DNA from: Nitrospinia bacterium
GTDB lineage: Bacteria > Nitrospinota > Nitrospinia > JACRGO01
Assembly (NCBI GenBank): GCA_029261755.1
Contig: JAJDAS010000308.1
Location: 1-33,454, forward strand
Length of the DNA: 33,454 bases
Reading direction: 5' to 3'
The notes under the pieces were generated by a model that did not search any database, was not told the DNA's origin, and saw only the letters and a list, made by a program, of their open reading frames with translations. Positions 20,209 to 28,952 of the stretch are shown here, piece by piece (the first letter of the stretch is position 1; every line of letters begins with the position of its first letter). A program made the position numbers and the translations under genes.

Positions 20209-20791
20209 AATCCCTTGCTCCGCTTCAAACAAAAAACAGTGTTTTGTTTTAGCAACCGCAATCGCCTGTTTCTTTTACCTCTCCTTGTCTAATTCCCACG
20301 CTGAGGAAAAAGGCCGAAAAAGGAATCAGAGCAATAAAGAACCTATCACTGTCAAATCCGACCGCATGCTGTCGGCCCAAAAAGAAAATAAGATTTTTTT
20401 TTACGGGAACGTAGTTGCCGTCCGAGGCGACCTCACCATCCATTCAGATGAGTTGGAGGTCTATAACGGACCTGAAGGGAGTAGTCCAGAGAAAATTACC
20501 GCCACGGGGAATGTGGTAATCGATCGTAATGACCGGCATGCAACGGGACAAAAAGCGGTTTATTATGACTCCACGCAACGCATTATTCTCACTGGCAAAC
20601 CCAGGGCCTGGGAAAAAAACAATGAAATCACCGGGAATGAAATGATCTTCCTCATCGAGGAAGATAAATTCATCGTGAATAGCGCAAAAAAAGAGGGAGG
20701 GCAAATTGAACTGAAGCTCTATCCCGAAAAAAAGGAAGACAAGAAAAAAAGCCGGACTTCAAAAAGACCAAGAACCAAACGAAAAAGATAG
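20201..20791 (+). CDS. lptA: LPS transport periplasmic protein LptA (OstA-like)
   Basis: Signal peptide, then 'PITVKSDRMLSAQKENKIFFYGNVVAVRGDLTIHSDELEVY...ITATGNVVIDRNDRHATGQKAVYY'. Confidence 0.88.
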   Translation: MNRIPCSASNKKQCFVLATAIACFFYLSLSNSHAEEKGRKRNQSNKEPITVKSDRMLSAQKENKIFFYGNVVAVRGDLTIHSDELEVYNGPEGSSPEKITATGNVVIDRNDRHATGQKAVYYDSTQRIILTGKPRAWEKNNEITGNEMIFLIEEDKFIVNSAKKEGGQIELKLYPEKKEDKKKSRTSKRPRTKRKR

Positions 20792-20880
20792 CAGCAGGTA
20801 ATAAGTTCAGAAAAAGAGCCTAAAATGACTAAAGCTGCAGAAATTATTTGAATTGGATGAAAGAGCATAACGAGTAAAAT

Positions 20881-21606
20881 GTGGAAGTTCTCAAGGCAAT
20901 CAATTTAATAAAGATCTATAAAAAGCGGAAAGTTGTTGATAAAGTTTCCGTCCAGATTAGGAGAGGGGAAATAGTGGGCCTTTTAGGGCCTAATGGAGCG
21001 GGCAAGACTACCACCTTTTACATGGTTGTGGGCCTTGCCAGGCCGGAGCAAGGGAAAATATTTCTCGGCAAAACAGATATAACCCTGTTCCCAATGTTCC
21101 AGAGAGCCTTAAAGGGAATCAGCTACCTTCCTCAGGAGCCTTCTATTTTCAGGAAACTCACGGTTGAAGAAAACATTACCGCCGTTTTAGAAAACCGGAA
21201 CTTGACCCGCTTGGCAATAAAAAAAAAGGTTCGCTCTCTTCTCCGTGAACTTGGGATCTTTCATTTAAAGGACACATTTTCCTATTCACTTTCAGGCGGT
21301 GAAAGAAGAAGGGTAGAAATCGCCAGAGCCTTGGCAACGTCCCCGTCATTCATCCTTTTGGATGAACCGTTTGCCGGAATCGACCCTATCGCGGTGGGGG
21401 ATATACAACTCATTATCAACAGGCTGAAGGAAAAGGGGATCGGCGTCCTTATCACGGATCATAATGTCCGGGAAACACTTAGCATTACCGACAGGGCCTA
21501 CATCCTCAATGAGGGCAAAGTGATCGCGAAAGGTTCCCCGAAAGCCATCGAGGAAAACGAACAAGCCCGTCAGATATATTTGGGAGATAAATTTTCCCTG
21601 GAATAA
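20881..21606 (+). CDS. lptB: LPS export ABC transporter ATP-binding protein
   Basis: GTG start; '[20 protein letters not shown]', '[18 protein letters not shown]', '[36 protein letters not shown]'. Confidence 0.97.
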   Translation: MEVLKAINLIKIYKKRKVVDKVSVQIRRGEIVGLLGPNGAGKTTTFYMVVGLARPEQGKIFLGKTDITLFPMFQRALKGISYLPQEPSIFRKLTVEENITAVLENRNLTRLAIKKKVRSLLRELGIFHLKDTFSYSLSGGERRRVEIARALATSPSFILLDEPFAGIDPIAVGDIQLIINRLKEKGIGVLITDHNVRETLSITDRAYILNEGKVIAKGSPKAIEENEQARQIYLGDKFSLE

Positions 21607-21703
21607 GAATCGTACCTTTGTTTGAAGGGAACCTTGGAACTGCTGATCCAATTGGCGACAAATCACTTTAAATAGCTCCAAAACTTCCGAGAATTGAGAA
21701 AAA

Positions 21704-23203
21704 ATGGGAATTGAAACAAAATTAGTCATGAAACAGTCCCAGCGGCTGGTCATGACACAAATGCTTCAGCAAGCGATAAAACTCCTCCCCATGGCACGCA
21801 TGGAGCTGGTCCAGATGATTCAAAAATCCATGGAGGAAAATCCGCTGCTGGAAGAGAGCTCTATCATGGAAGATGAGGGTGAAGGTGAAAACGGCAATGG
21901 TGAGGTAACCACAGCGGAATCGGAAAAAACCCTGCTGAAAAACGAAGGGATGACTTCCGATGTGGAAAAATACACGGACGACATAGAGACTCCCCGGCAA
22001 GACCCTGAAATCGATTTTGAGTCATTTTACCAGGAGAATTTTGACCAGGGTTCTTACTTCGAGGACTATACCGAAAAGCCTTCCATTGAAGGAACCCTCA
22101 AGAGCACCAACTCCCTCAGCGATAACCTGCACTTGCAACTAGGCTCCGCAACCGACAACCACAGAGAAAAAATGCTTGGGTATTACATCATCGGCAACCT
22201 GAATTCGGAAGGATACCTCCAGGCAGAATTGGAAGAAATCGTTGAGGAATGCAAAGCAAGTTTGGAGGAAGTGGAAGAGGCGGTAAAAATGATCCAGGGC
22301 TTTGATCCTCCGGGAATAGCAGCAAGAAGTTTGAAGGAATGCCTCCTGATACAACTCCGACAAAAGAACCTGGATAGCGGCCTCGCTGAAGCCATTGTGA
22401 CCAACCATCTGGCTTTCCTGCAGGAAAACCGCTTGGATAAAATAGCAAAGGCCCTTGAAATTGAAGTTGATGAGGTGATCAAAGCCGTGAAAGTTCTAAA
22501 GGAGCTTGACCCTAAACCCGGCCACCGCTTCACCGAAAACGATACCCAGTACATCATCCCAGACGTCTACGTTGTAAAGGAGGAAGATGGGGAATATAAG
22601 GTGATCATGAACGATGAAGGAGTGCCCAGCCTGCGGGTAAACCCCTATTACAAAAATTTGCTTGATAAAGAAAAGGGGAATAAAACCAAAAGCTCCACAA
22701 GAGATTTTATGGAGGAAAAATTCAGATCTGCGGTATGGCTTATTAAAAGCATTGAACAACGGCGTCAGACCATTTACAAAACCGCCACCAGCCTGGTTAA
22801 GTTCCAAAAAGATTTTTTGGATATGGGCTTCGCCTATTTGAAGCCGCTCATCCTGCGAGATGTGGCAAATGATATCAGCATGCACGAATCCACCATCAGC
22901 AGAGTAACCACCAACAAGTACATCCATACCCCGAGGGGAATTTTCGAGTTAAAATTCTTTTTCCATAGCGGGCTGGGAACTTTTTTGGGTTCTTCCAACA
23001 TGTCTTCTTATCATGTGAAAAAATTAATAAGACAAACCATTGAGGAAGAAGATTGTAATAAACCCGTTACGGATGAGGAAATCGTGGAAGTCCTGTCTAA
23101 AAAGAATATCAAAATTGCCAGGCGGACCATAGCGAAATACAGGAAGGAAATGAGAATCAGTGCCGCAGGCCAGAGAAGAAGGGTTTATGAACAAAACAGA
23201 TAA
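21704..23203 (+). CDS. rpoN: RNA polymerase sigma-54 factor
   Basis: N-terminal 'QSQRLVMTQMLQQAIKLLPMARMEL', 'MHESTISRVTTNKYIHTPRGIFELKFFF', RpoN box 'ARRTIAKYRKEMRI'. Confidence 0.98.
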   Translation: MGIETKLVMKQSQRLVMTQMLQQAIKLLPMARMELVQMIQKSMEENPLLEESSIMEDEGEGENGNGEVTTAESEKTLLKNEGMTSDVEKYTDDIETPRQDPEIDFESFYQENFDQGSYFEDYTEKPSIEGTLKSTNSLSDNLHLQLGSATDNHREKMLGYYIIGNLNSEGYLQAELEEIVEECKASLEEVEEAVKMIQGFDPPGIAARSLKECLLIQLRQKNLDSGLAEAIVTNHLAFLQENRLDKIAKALEIEVDEVIKAVKVLKELDPKPGHRFTENDTQYIIPDVYVVKEEDGEYKVIMNDEGVPSLRVNPYYKNLLDKEKGNKTKSSTRDFMEEKFRSAVWLIKSIEQRRQTIYKTATSLVKFQKDFLDMGFAYLKPLILRDVANDISMHESTISRVTTNKYIHTPRGIFELKFFFHSGLGTFLGSSNMSSYHVKKLIRQTIEEEDCNKPVTDEEIVEVLSKKNIKIARRTIAKYRKEMRISAAGQRRRVYEQNR

Positions 23204-23249
23204 CAAGCCAAAATTATTTTAAACTGAATTCACCATTTTATTTTTTTAG

Positions 23250-23801
23250 ATGCTTACCAGGAGAAGATTTATGCAGATTACCTTGACAGGGAGAAAAATT
23301 GAATTAACGGATGGCTTACATTCCCACGTCGAAAAAAGGATGGGGAAAATCAGGAAGTTTTTAGACAGAGCCATTGAAGTACGTATCGTCTTGTCGGTGG
23401 AAAAACAAAGGCATGCCGCCGAGGTCACGCTCACCGCTGATGGTTTCATTCTCCATACCAAGGAAACAACCGAGGATATGTATGCCTCCATTGACAAATT
23501 GGCGGACAAGATCGAAAAGCTGTTAAAAAAACATAAGAAAAGAATCATTTCCAAAAAAACGAGAAGAGAGCCCAAGCTCGTTCCGTTGACACATGAAGAC
23601 GAGACTCTGCCGGAAGAAACTCCGAAAGCAAGTATCACTGCCACCACTAATGTAAACAAAGAGCCTATGTCCGAAAATGAAGCGGCGGAAAAACTGGAAA
23701 ATTCCGACAACGAGTTTATGATGTTCCGTAATGCCAAAAGTAACGCAGTCAACGTGATATACAAAAAACATGACGGGGATTTTGGCCTGCTCACCCCCTA
23801 A
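23250..23801 (+). CDS. hpf: Long-form ribosome hibernation promoting factor
   Basis: 'MQITLTGRKIELTDGLHSHVEKRMGKIRKFL' (alternative start 23271); C-terminal 'DNEFMMFRNAKSNAVNVIYKKHDGDFGLLTP' is the long-HPF tail. Confidence 0.93.
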   Translation: MLTRRRFMQITLTGRKIELTDGLHSHVEKRMGKIRKFLDRAIEVRIVLSVEKQRHAAEVTLTADGFILHTKETTEDMYASIDKLADKIEKLLKKHKKRIISKKTRREPKLVPLTHEDETLPEETPKASITATTNVNKEPMSENEAAEKLENSDNEFMMFRNAKSNAVNVIYKKHDGDFGLLTP

Positions 23802-23839
23802 GGGACAGGCCAAGGAACCATTATCAAGGAAAAAGACTC

Positions 23840-24304
23840 ATGAAACTGACGGAAATTTTGAACGAAGACCTGGTCCTCTCCAACCTTCAGTCCGATGAAA
23901 AAACGGGAGTGTTGGATGAAATGACCCGGTTCATGCATGAGAAAAACCTTATTCATGATAGCAGTGTGGTCCTGAAAGCACTGATGGAAAGGGAAAATCT
24001 TGGGTCAACGGGTATAGGCTTCAATGTGGCAATTCCTCATGCCAAGGTAAAGGAAATCCAAAAGATGACAGCAGTATTTGGCCGGTCCACTAAAGGGATT
24101 GAGTTTGATTCCCTGGACCAGGAACCGGTCCACCTGATCTGTTTATTGATTGCGCCGGAAAACTCCACGGGTCCCCATATCAAGGCGTTGGCCAGGATTT
24201 CTCGATTGTTGAAAGACGAAGGGTTGCGCGATGACCTGATGAAGGCGGCGGATGGCGCTGAAATGTTCAGGATAACCAAATTGAAAGACGATGGACTGGA
24301 GTGA
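23840..24304 (+). CDS. ptsN: PTS IIA-like nitrogen regulatory protein
   Basis: 'LMERENLGSTGIGFNVAIPHAKVKEI' active-site region. Confidence 0.95.
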   Translation: MKLTEILNEDLVLSNLQSDEKTGVLDEMTRFMHEKNLIHDSSVVLKALMERENLGSTGIGFNVAIPHAKVKEIQKMTAVFGRSTKGIEFDSLDQEPVHLICLLIAPENSTGPHIKALARISRLLKDEGLRDDLMKAADGAEMFRITKLKDDGLE

Positions 24305-24307
24305 GCT

Positions 24308-24733
24308 ATGATAGGGTTTGTCCTCGTTACACACGGAGACTTAGGCAAGGAACTTCTGAATGCCTCCGCATTGATCCTGCACCAGGACAGGGAAAATTTG
24401 ATTCATGTGGCCATAGGACCCAACGAGGAGACAGCTTCCGCGACGGAGAAAATTGGACAGTCCATCAAGAAGATTGATTTTGGAGAAGGCGTGATTTTGC
24501 TGACGGATATGTTTGGAGGCACCCCATCCAATATCGGAATCACCTTTCTGGAGGAAGGCAAAGTAGAGGTGGTTTCCGGTGTGAATCTGCCCATGCTTCT
24601 AAAAACCTCCATGCTGGAATCATACAGCAACCTCAAGGAAGCAGCGGAAGATATCAGAAGGTTCGGAAGCGAAAGCATTACCGTGGCTTCCGATCTTTTA
24701 TCGCCCCAATCCAAGGGGTCTTCCGCAAAATAA
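24308..24733 (+). CDS. PTS mannose-family EIIA protein
   Basis: 'MIGFVLVTHGDLGKELLNA', 'VILLTDMFGGTPSNIG', 'VVSGVNLPMLLKT'. Confidence 0.93.
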   Translation: MIGFVLVTHGDLGKELLNASALILHQDRENLIHVAIGPNEETASATEKIGQSIKKIDFGEGVILLTDMFGGTPSNIGITFLEEGKVEVVSGVNLPMLLKTSMLESYSNLKEAAEDIRRFGSESITVASDLLSPQSKGSSAK

Positions 24734-24861
24734 GCCAAATAACCGCCTGGCAACAGCCACCACTTTCTATGCGCCCCGCTATTTCAAATAGTAAACCTGA
24801 AAAAATCCAAAAAAAATCTATCTAACTTTAAATCCACTCCTTTTTCGTACCATAATCCGGT

Positions 24862-26661
24862 GTGGAGAAAGTTTCAGTGAAACCATTACAGTCGGAACAT
24901 ACGGGAATAAATGCTTCAAAAGGCATTGCCATCGGCAAGGCATATTTTCTTGACCGAGACCAGGTGGTTCCTGTGAAGCTGCCAATTGACAAAGGAGATA
25001 TTGATCCCGAGATTCTACGGCTCAAGGATGCAATCAGGAAGTCCGTTGAAGCCATAAAAGATGTATGCAGCCGTGCGGCGGGAGTCCTCGGACAAACTCA
25101 GTTGTATCTTTTCGATACCCATATTCTTCTGCTGGAAGATGAAATGCTGGTGGGAGATGCCATCCGCATTATCCGGGAAGAAAAGGTCAAAGCGGAATGG
25201 GCCTACCATCTTTCAGCAGAAAAATGTATCGGACTTTTTACCGATACGGGCAACGAATATATCCAGGAACGAAAAAATGATATTGAGCAGGTAAAAAACA
25301 GGGTCTTGCTGAACTTGCAGGACCGCGAACAGGAAAACCTTGAAAATATCCAGGAACCTGTCATTATCATCGCCCACGACCTTCAACCTTCCGACCTTAT
25401 ACAAATGGATAAATCCAAGATTCTTGGGTTTATCATTGAAGAAGGCGGAAGAACATCTCATGTTGGAATCATGGCGGCGGCGCTTGAAATTCCGGCAGTG
25501 GTGGGCCTCTCCATTCAGGAAATAGGAGCGGTGAATGGGGATGCCATTATCCTGGACGGATTTTCAGGGAAGGTCTATATGAATCCACCCTCGGAAACCT
25601 TCAAAAAGTTTCTGGAGAAAAAACAAAGGGTAAGTTATTACGAGAAAAAACTTCTGGAAAACAGAGAACTTCCCGCAGAAACCAAGGACGGTTATTGTGT
25701 AAAATTGTCGGCCAACATAGAATCTTCCGACAACCCGGAAATCCTCCGCCAATACGGAGCAGAAGGCGTGGGGCTTTTTCGTACGGAATACCTGTTCATG
25801 AACCCGGAAGGGTTGCCGCAAGAAGAAGAGCAATTTCATGAATATAGAAAAGTCACTGAGGCGCTACAGCCGGACCCTGTGATCATCAGAACTCTGGACA
25901 TCGGAGGTGACAAGCCTTCCAGCAAAATAGACATCGAACCTGAAAAAAACCCTGTATTGGGACTTCGCGCAATACGCTTTTCTTTTCGGAATCCTGATAT
26001 TTTTAAGGTGCAGCTACGCGCAATCCTAAGAGCCAGCCATTATGGGGATATCAAAATTATGTTTCCCATGATATCCGGCGTGGATGAGCTGAGGCGAGCA
26101 AAAAACATTCTGAAGGAGACCCAAGAGGAATTGGAAGAACGGGGGATTCCGTTCAATCGAAATATACCTATTGGCATCATGATCGAAACCCCTTCCTCGG
26201 CAAGCATAGCAGACCTCCTGGCCAAGGAAGTCGATTTCTTCAGCATCGGCACAAACGACCTCATCCAATACGCCTTGGCAGTGGATCGTGGGAATAAAGA
26301 TGTGGCCTACCTCTACAAACCGCTCCACCCGGCTGTCCTCAGAATGATCCGGAATACGGTCCGCGAAGCAAACCAGGCCGATGTCAAAGTAGGCATTTGC
26401 GGTGAAATGGGAGGCAATTCCATCAATACCATGCTCCTTCTCGGACTGGGGAAAATCGATGAAATCAGCATGGACGCCCACTCCATCCCCAAGGTCAAGA
26501 AATTCATCCGCTCCATCACCCAAAAAGAAGCCGACGAATTTGCACAAAAGGTTTTAGACCTTGGCTCCACAAGCGAAATCGAAAGATTTGTCTACAACGC
26601 CATGGCTGAAAAATTCCCGGAAGATTTTGTGGAAGAACGCATTTTCGAGGGGATAAATTGA
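24862..26661 (+). CDS. ptsI: Phosphoenolpyruvate-protein phosphotransferase (PTS Enzyme I)
   Basis: 'GINASKGIAIGKAYFL', 'GGRTSHVGIMAAALEIPAVVG', 'GAEGVGLFRTEYLFM', 'FFSIGTNDLIQYALAVDRGN', 'VGICGEMGG'. No N-terminal GAF domain. Confidence 0.96.
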   Translation: MEKVSVKPLQSEHTGINASKGIAIGKAYFLDRDQVVPVKLPIDKGDIDPEILRLKDAIRKSVEAIKDVCSRAAGVLGQTQLYLFDTHILLLEDEMLVGDAIRIIREEKVKAEWAYHLSAEKCIGLFTDTGNEYIQERKNDIEQVKNRVLLNLQDREQENLENIQEPVIIIAHDLQPSDLIQMDKSKILGFIIEEGGRTSHVGIMAAALEIPAVVGLSIQEIGAVNGDAIILDGFSGKVYMNPPSETFKKFLEKKQRVSYYEKKLLENRELPAETKDGYCVKLSANIESSDNPEILRQYGAEGVGLFRTEYLFMNPEGLPQEEEQFHEYRKVTEALQPDPVIIRTLDIGGDKPSSKIDIEPEKNPVLGLRAIRFSFRNPDIFKVQLRAILRASHYGDIKIMFPMISGVDELRRAKNILKETQEELEERGIPFNRNIPIGIMIETPSSASIADLLAKEVDFFSIGTNDLIQYALAVDRGNKDVAYLYKPLHPAVLRMIRNTVREANQADVKVGICGEMGGNSINTMLLLGLGKIDEISMDAHSIPKVKKFIRSITQKEADEFAQKVLDLGSTSEIERFVYNAMAEKFPEDFVEERIFEGIN

Positions 26662-26788
26662 AATAGGGTGCGTGGTTTTGGTATAAAGGAGGGTCGCCTT
26701 TGCGATCCCATATTACATTTCAAAGAAAAAAACTTATTTTTAACCCAATGGCCGACAAATCCGGCCATACATTTTCTTGGAGGAATTC

Positions 26789-27949
26789 ATGAGCAATAAC
26801 TTTTTCTTCACATCGGAATCAGTATCGGAAGGGCATCCCGATAAAATGGCGGACCAGATTTCAGACACGGTGCTGGATGCCATACTGGAGCAGGACCCCA
26901 ATTCCCGCGTGGCCTGTGAAACCATGATCACCACGGGCCTCATTGTGATTGCCGGGGAAATTACCACCAAGGCGGTCATCGATATCCCATCCCTGGTCAG
27001 ACAGACCGTCAAGGAAATCGGGTATGATAACGCGGAATACGGCTTCGATTGCAACACCTGTTCGGTGATTACCTCCATAGACAAGCAGTCCCCGGATATC
27101 GCCATGGGCGTGGATCGCTCAACGGAAGAAGAGCAAGGGGCCGGAGACCAGGGGCTCATGTTCGGTTACGCCTCCAACGAGACGGAAGAGCTGATGCCCA
27201 TGCCTATTCACCTTTCTCATAAACTTCTTGAGAAAATGGCGGAGTTGAGGAAAAACGGGACTCTGGGCTATCTCAGGCCTGACTCCAAATCCCAGGTCAC
27301 CATTGAGTACAAGGACGGCAAACCGGTAAAAATAGACGCCGTGGTGATTTCCAGCCAACATAGCGATGAGGTTACCCAGGAGCAGATTCGGGAGGATGTG
27401 ATTCGCGAGGTAGTAATCCCTATTCTCCCAGCGGAACTGGTGGCCGACGACATCAAATACCATATCAATCCCACAGGCAGGTTTGTAGTAGGCGGACCCA
27501 TGGGAGACTGCGGTCTTACCGGTAGAAAGATCATCGTGGACACTTACGGCGGCGCGGGCCATCACGGCGGCGGAGCCTTTTCCGGGAAGGACCCTTCCAA
27601 GGTGGACCGCTCAGCTTCCTACATGGGACGCTACGTAGCCAAAAATATCGTTGCAGCAGGTCTGGCGGACAGATGCGAAGTGCAGGTGGCTTACGCCATC
27701 GGAGTTGCAGACCCGGTTTCTGTAAAGGTGGATACTTTTAATACTCACAAGATCGACCCTCAAAAAATTGAGGAACTTGTGGAAAAGAATTTTGACCTTC
27801 GCCCTTCGGCCATCATCAAGACCCTGGACCTGAAGAGGCCCATCTTCAAGAAAACGGCCGCTTACGGACATTTTGGCCGGAACGAGCCGGAGTTCACCTG
27901 GGAAAAAACGGACAAGGCCGCTACCTTAAAGAAAGAGGCCGGACTGTAA
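26789..27949 (+). CDS. metK: S-adenosylmethionine synthase
   Basis: '[21 protein letters not shown]', '[12 protein letters not shown]', '[17 protein letters not shown]'. ATG 26789 has a GGAGG SD (the track start at 26777 is a TTG). Confidence 0.98.
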   Translation: MSNNFFFTSESVSEGHPDKMADQISDTVLDAILEQDPNSRVACETMITTGLIVIAGEITTKAVIDIPSLVRQTVKEIGYDNAEYGFDCNTCSVITSIDKQSPDIAMGVDRSTEEEQGAGDQGLMFGYASNETEELMPMPIHLSHKLLEKMAELRKNGTLGYLRPDSKSQVTIEYKDGKPVKIDAVVISSQHSDEVTQEQIREDVIREVVIPILPAELVADDIKYHINPTGRFVVGGPMGDCGLTGRKIIVDTYGGAGHHGGGAFSGKDPSKVDRSASYMGRYVAKNIVAAGLADRCEVQVAYAIGVADPVSVKVDTFNTHKIDPQKIEELVEKNFDLRPSAIIKTLDLKRPIFKKTAAYGHFGRNEPEFTWEKTDKAATLKKEAGL

Positions 27950-27975
27950 TCAGTTTTTTGAGATTGTACAAATTG

Positions 27976-28011
27976 GAAAGGCCGGGGAATGGCTTCCCTG
28001 GCCTTTCTTTC
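27976..28011 (+). terminator. Rho-independent terminator after metK
   Basis: GAAAGGCCGGGGAA (27976-27989) / TTCCCTGGCCTTTC (27994-28007), loop TGGC, followed by TTT. Confidence 0.75.
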
Positions 28012-28071
28012 TCCATCGCCGAATCTGGTTTACTCCCATCATCCCAAAACCTTTTCAGTTTATTCTAACCA

Positions 28072-28869
28072 ATGGATCATTTAGACGCTCTTGAAAGCCA
28101 AAGTATCTTCATCTTTCGGGAGGCTTATAAAAATTTTGATAACCTTTCCATGCTCTGGTCCATGGGAAAAGATTCCACGGCTTTACTCTGGTTGGCCCGT
28201 AAGGCCTTCTTCGGCCACGTGCCCTTCCCCCTGGTGCATATCGACACCGCTTACAAAATACCGGAGATGATCGAGTATCGCGACCGGGTCGCCAAGGAAT
28301 GGAATCTGAGGCTGGTGGTGGGGCAGAATAAAAAGGCGCTGAAGGAGGGGATGCATCCCGATAAGGGCCGTTTTACTTGCTGCACCGCGCTCAAAACCCA
28401 GGGCCTCGATCTCCTGCTGAAAGATAAAAATTACACCGGAGTCATTGTTGGGGTAAGGTCGGACGAGGAGGGAACTCGCGCTAAAGAACGTTATTTTTCT
28501 CCAAGGGACAAGAACAACGATTGGGATTTCAAGGACCAGCCTCCGGAATTGTGGAACCAGTTCAAGGTCAATTTTCCGGAAGGAACCCACATTCGTGTCC
28601 ACCCCCTCCTGGACTGGACGGAACTCAACATCTGGGAGTACATAAAGCGAGAAAAGATGCCTATTCTGGATCTCTATTTTGATCGAGGCGACGGCACCCG
28701 TTACAGGAGCCTCGGTTGTGCCCCGTGTACAGGCACTATCAAGTCCACAGCCAAGACGGTGGACGAGATCATTGAGGAACTGAAGAATACCACCGTGGCG
28801 GAAAGGGCTGGCAGGGCGCAGGATGAAGGACGCGGACTGGAAATGCTGAGGAAAGACGGATATATGTGA
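28072..28869 (+). CDS. cysD: Sulfate adenylyltransferase subunit 2
   Basis: '[22 protein letters not shown]' (PP-loop), '[19 protein letters not shown]', '[24 protein letters not shown]', '[13 protein letters not shown]'. Confidence 0.96.
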   Translation: MDHLDALESQSIFIFREAYKNFDNLSMLWSMGKDSTALLWLARKAFFGHVPFPLVHIDTAYKIPEMIEYRDRVAKEWNLRLVVGQNKKALKEGMHPDKGRFTCCTALKTQGLDLLLKDKNYTGVIVGVRSDEEGTRAKERYFSPRDKNNDWDFKDQPPELWNQFKVNFPEGTHIRVHPLLDWTELNIWEYIKREKMPILDLYFDRGDGTRYRSLGCAPCTGTIKSTAKTVDEIIEELKNTTVAERAGRAQDEGRGLEMLRKDGYM

Positions 28870-28872
28870 GTC

Positions 28873-28917
28873 AGTAACAAGTGACAAGTAACAAGTGACA
28901 AGTGACAAGTGACAAGT
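28873..28917. repeat. Heptanucleotide tandem repeat (ACAAGTG/ACAAGTA), about 6 copies
   Basis: AGTAACAAGTGACAAGTAACAAGTGACAAGTGACAAGTGACAAGT between the cysD stop and the cysN start. Confidence 0.95.
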
Positions 28918-28952
28918 TCAAAAAAAATTAAAACAAAAAAACAGGAATTCTC

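Noticed and set aside
19554-20261. 235-aa minus-strand ORF opposite lptC
   Set aside because: Low-complexity mirror frame; the lptC-lptA-lptB order supports the plus strand.
26662-26788. SAM-I riboswitch upstream of metK
   Set aside because: No SAM-I core sequence or four-way junction could be traced; only two simple hairpins are visible.
28183-28908. 241-aa minus-strand ORF and 28701-29348 minus ORF with 'LVTCHLS' repeats
   Set aside because: Shadow of cysD/cysN; the repeated peptide is simply translation of the heptanucleotide repeat.
28873-28917. Possible CRISPR-like array
   Set aside because: Repeat unit is 7 nt with no spacers; it is a simple tandem repeat.
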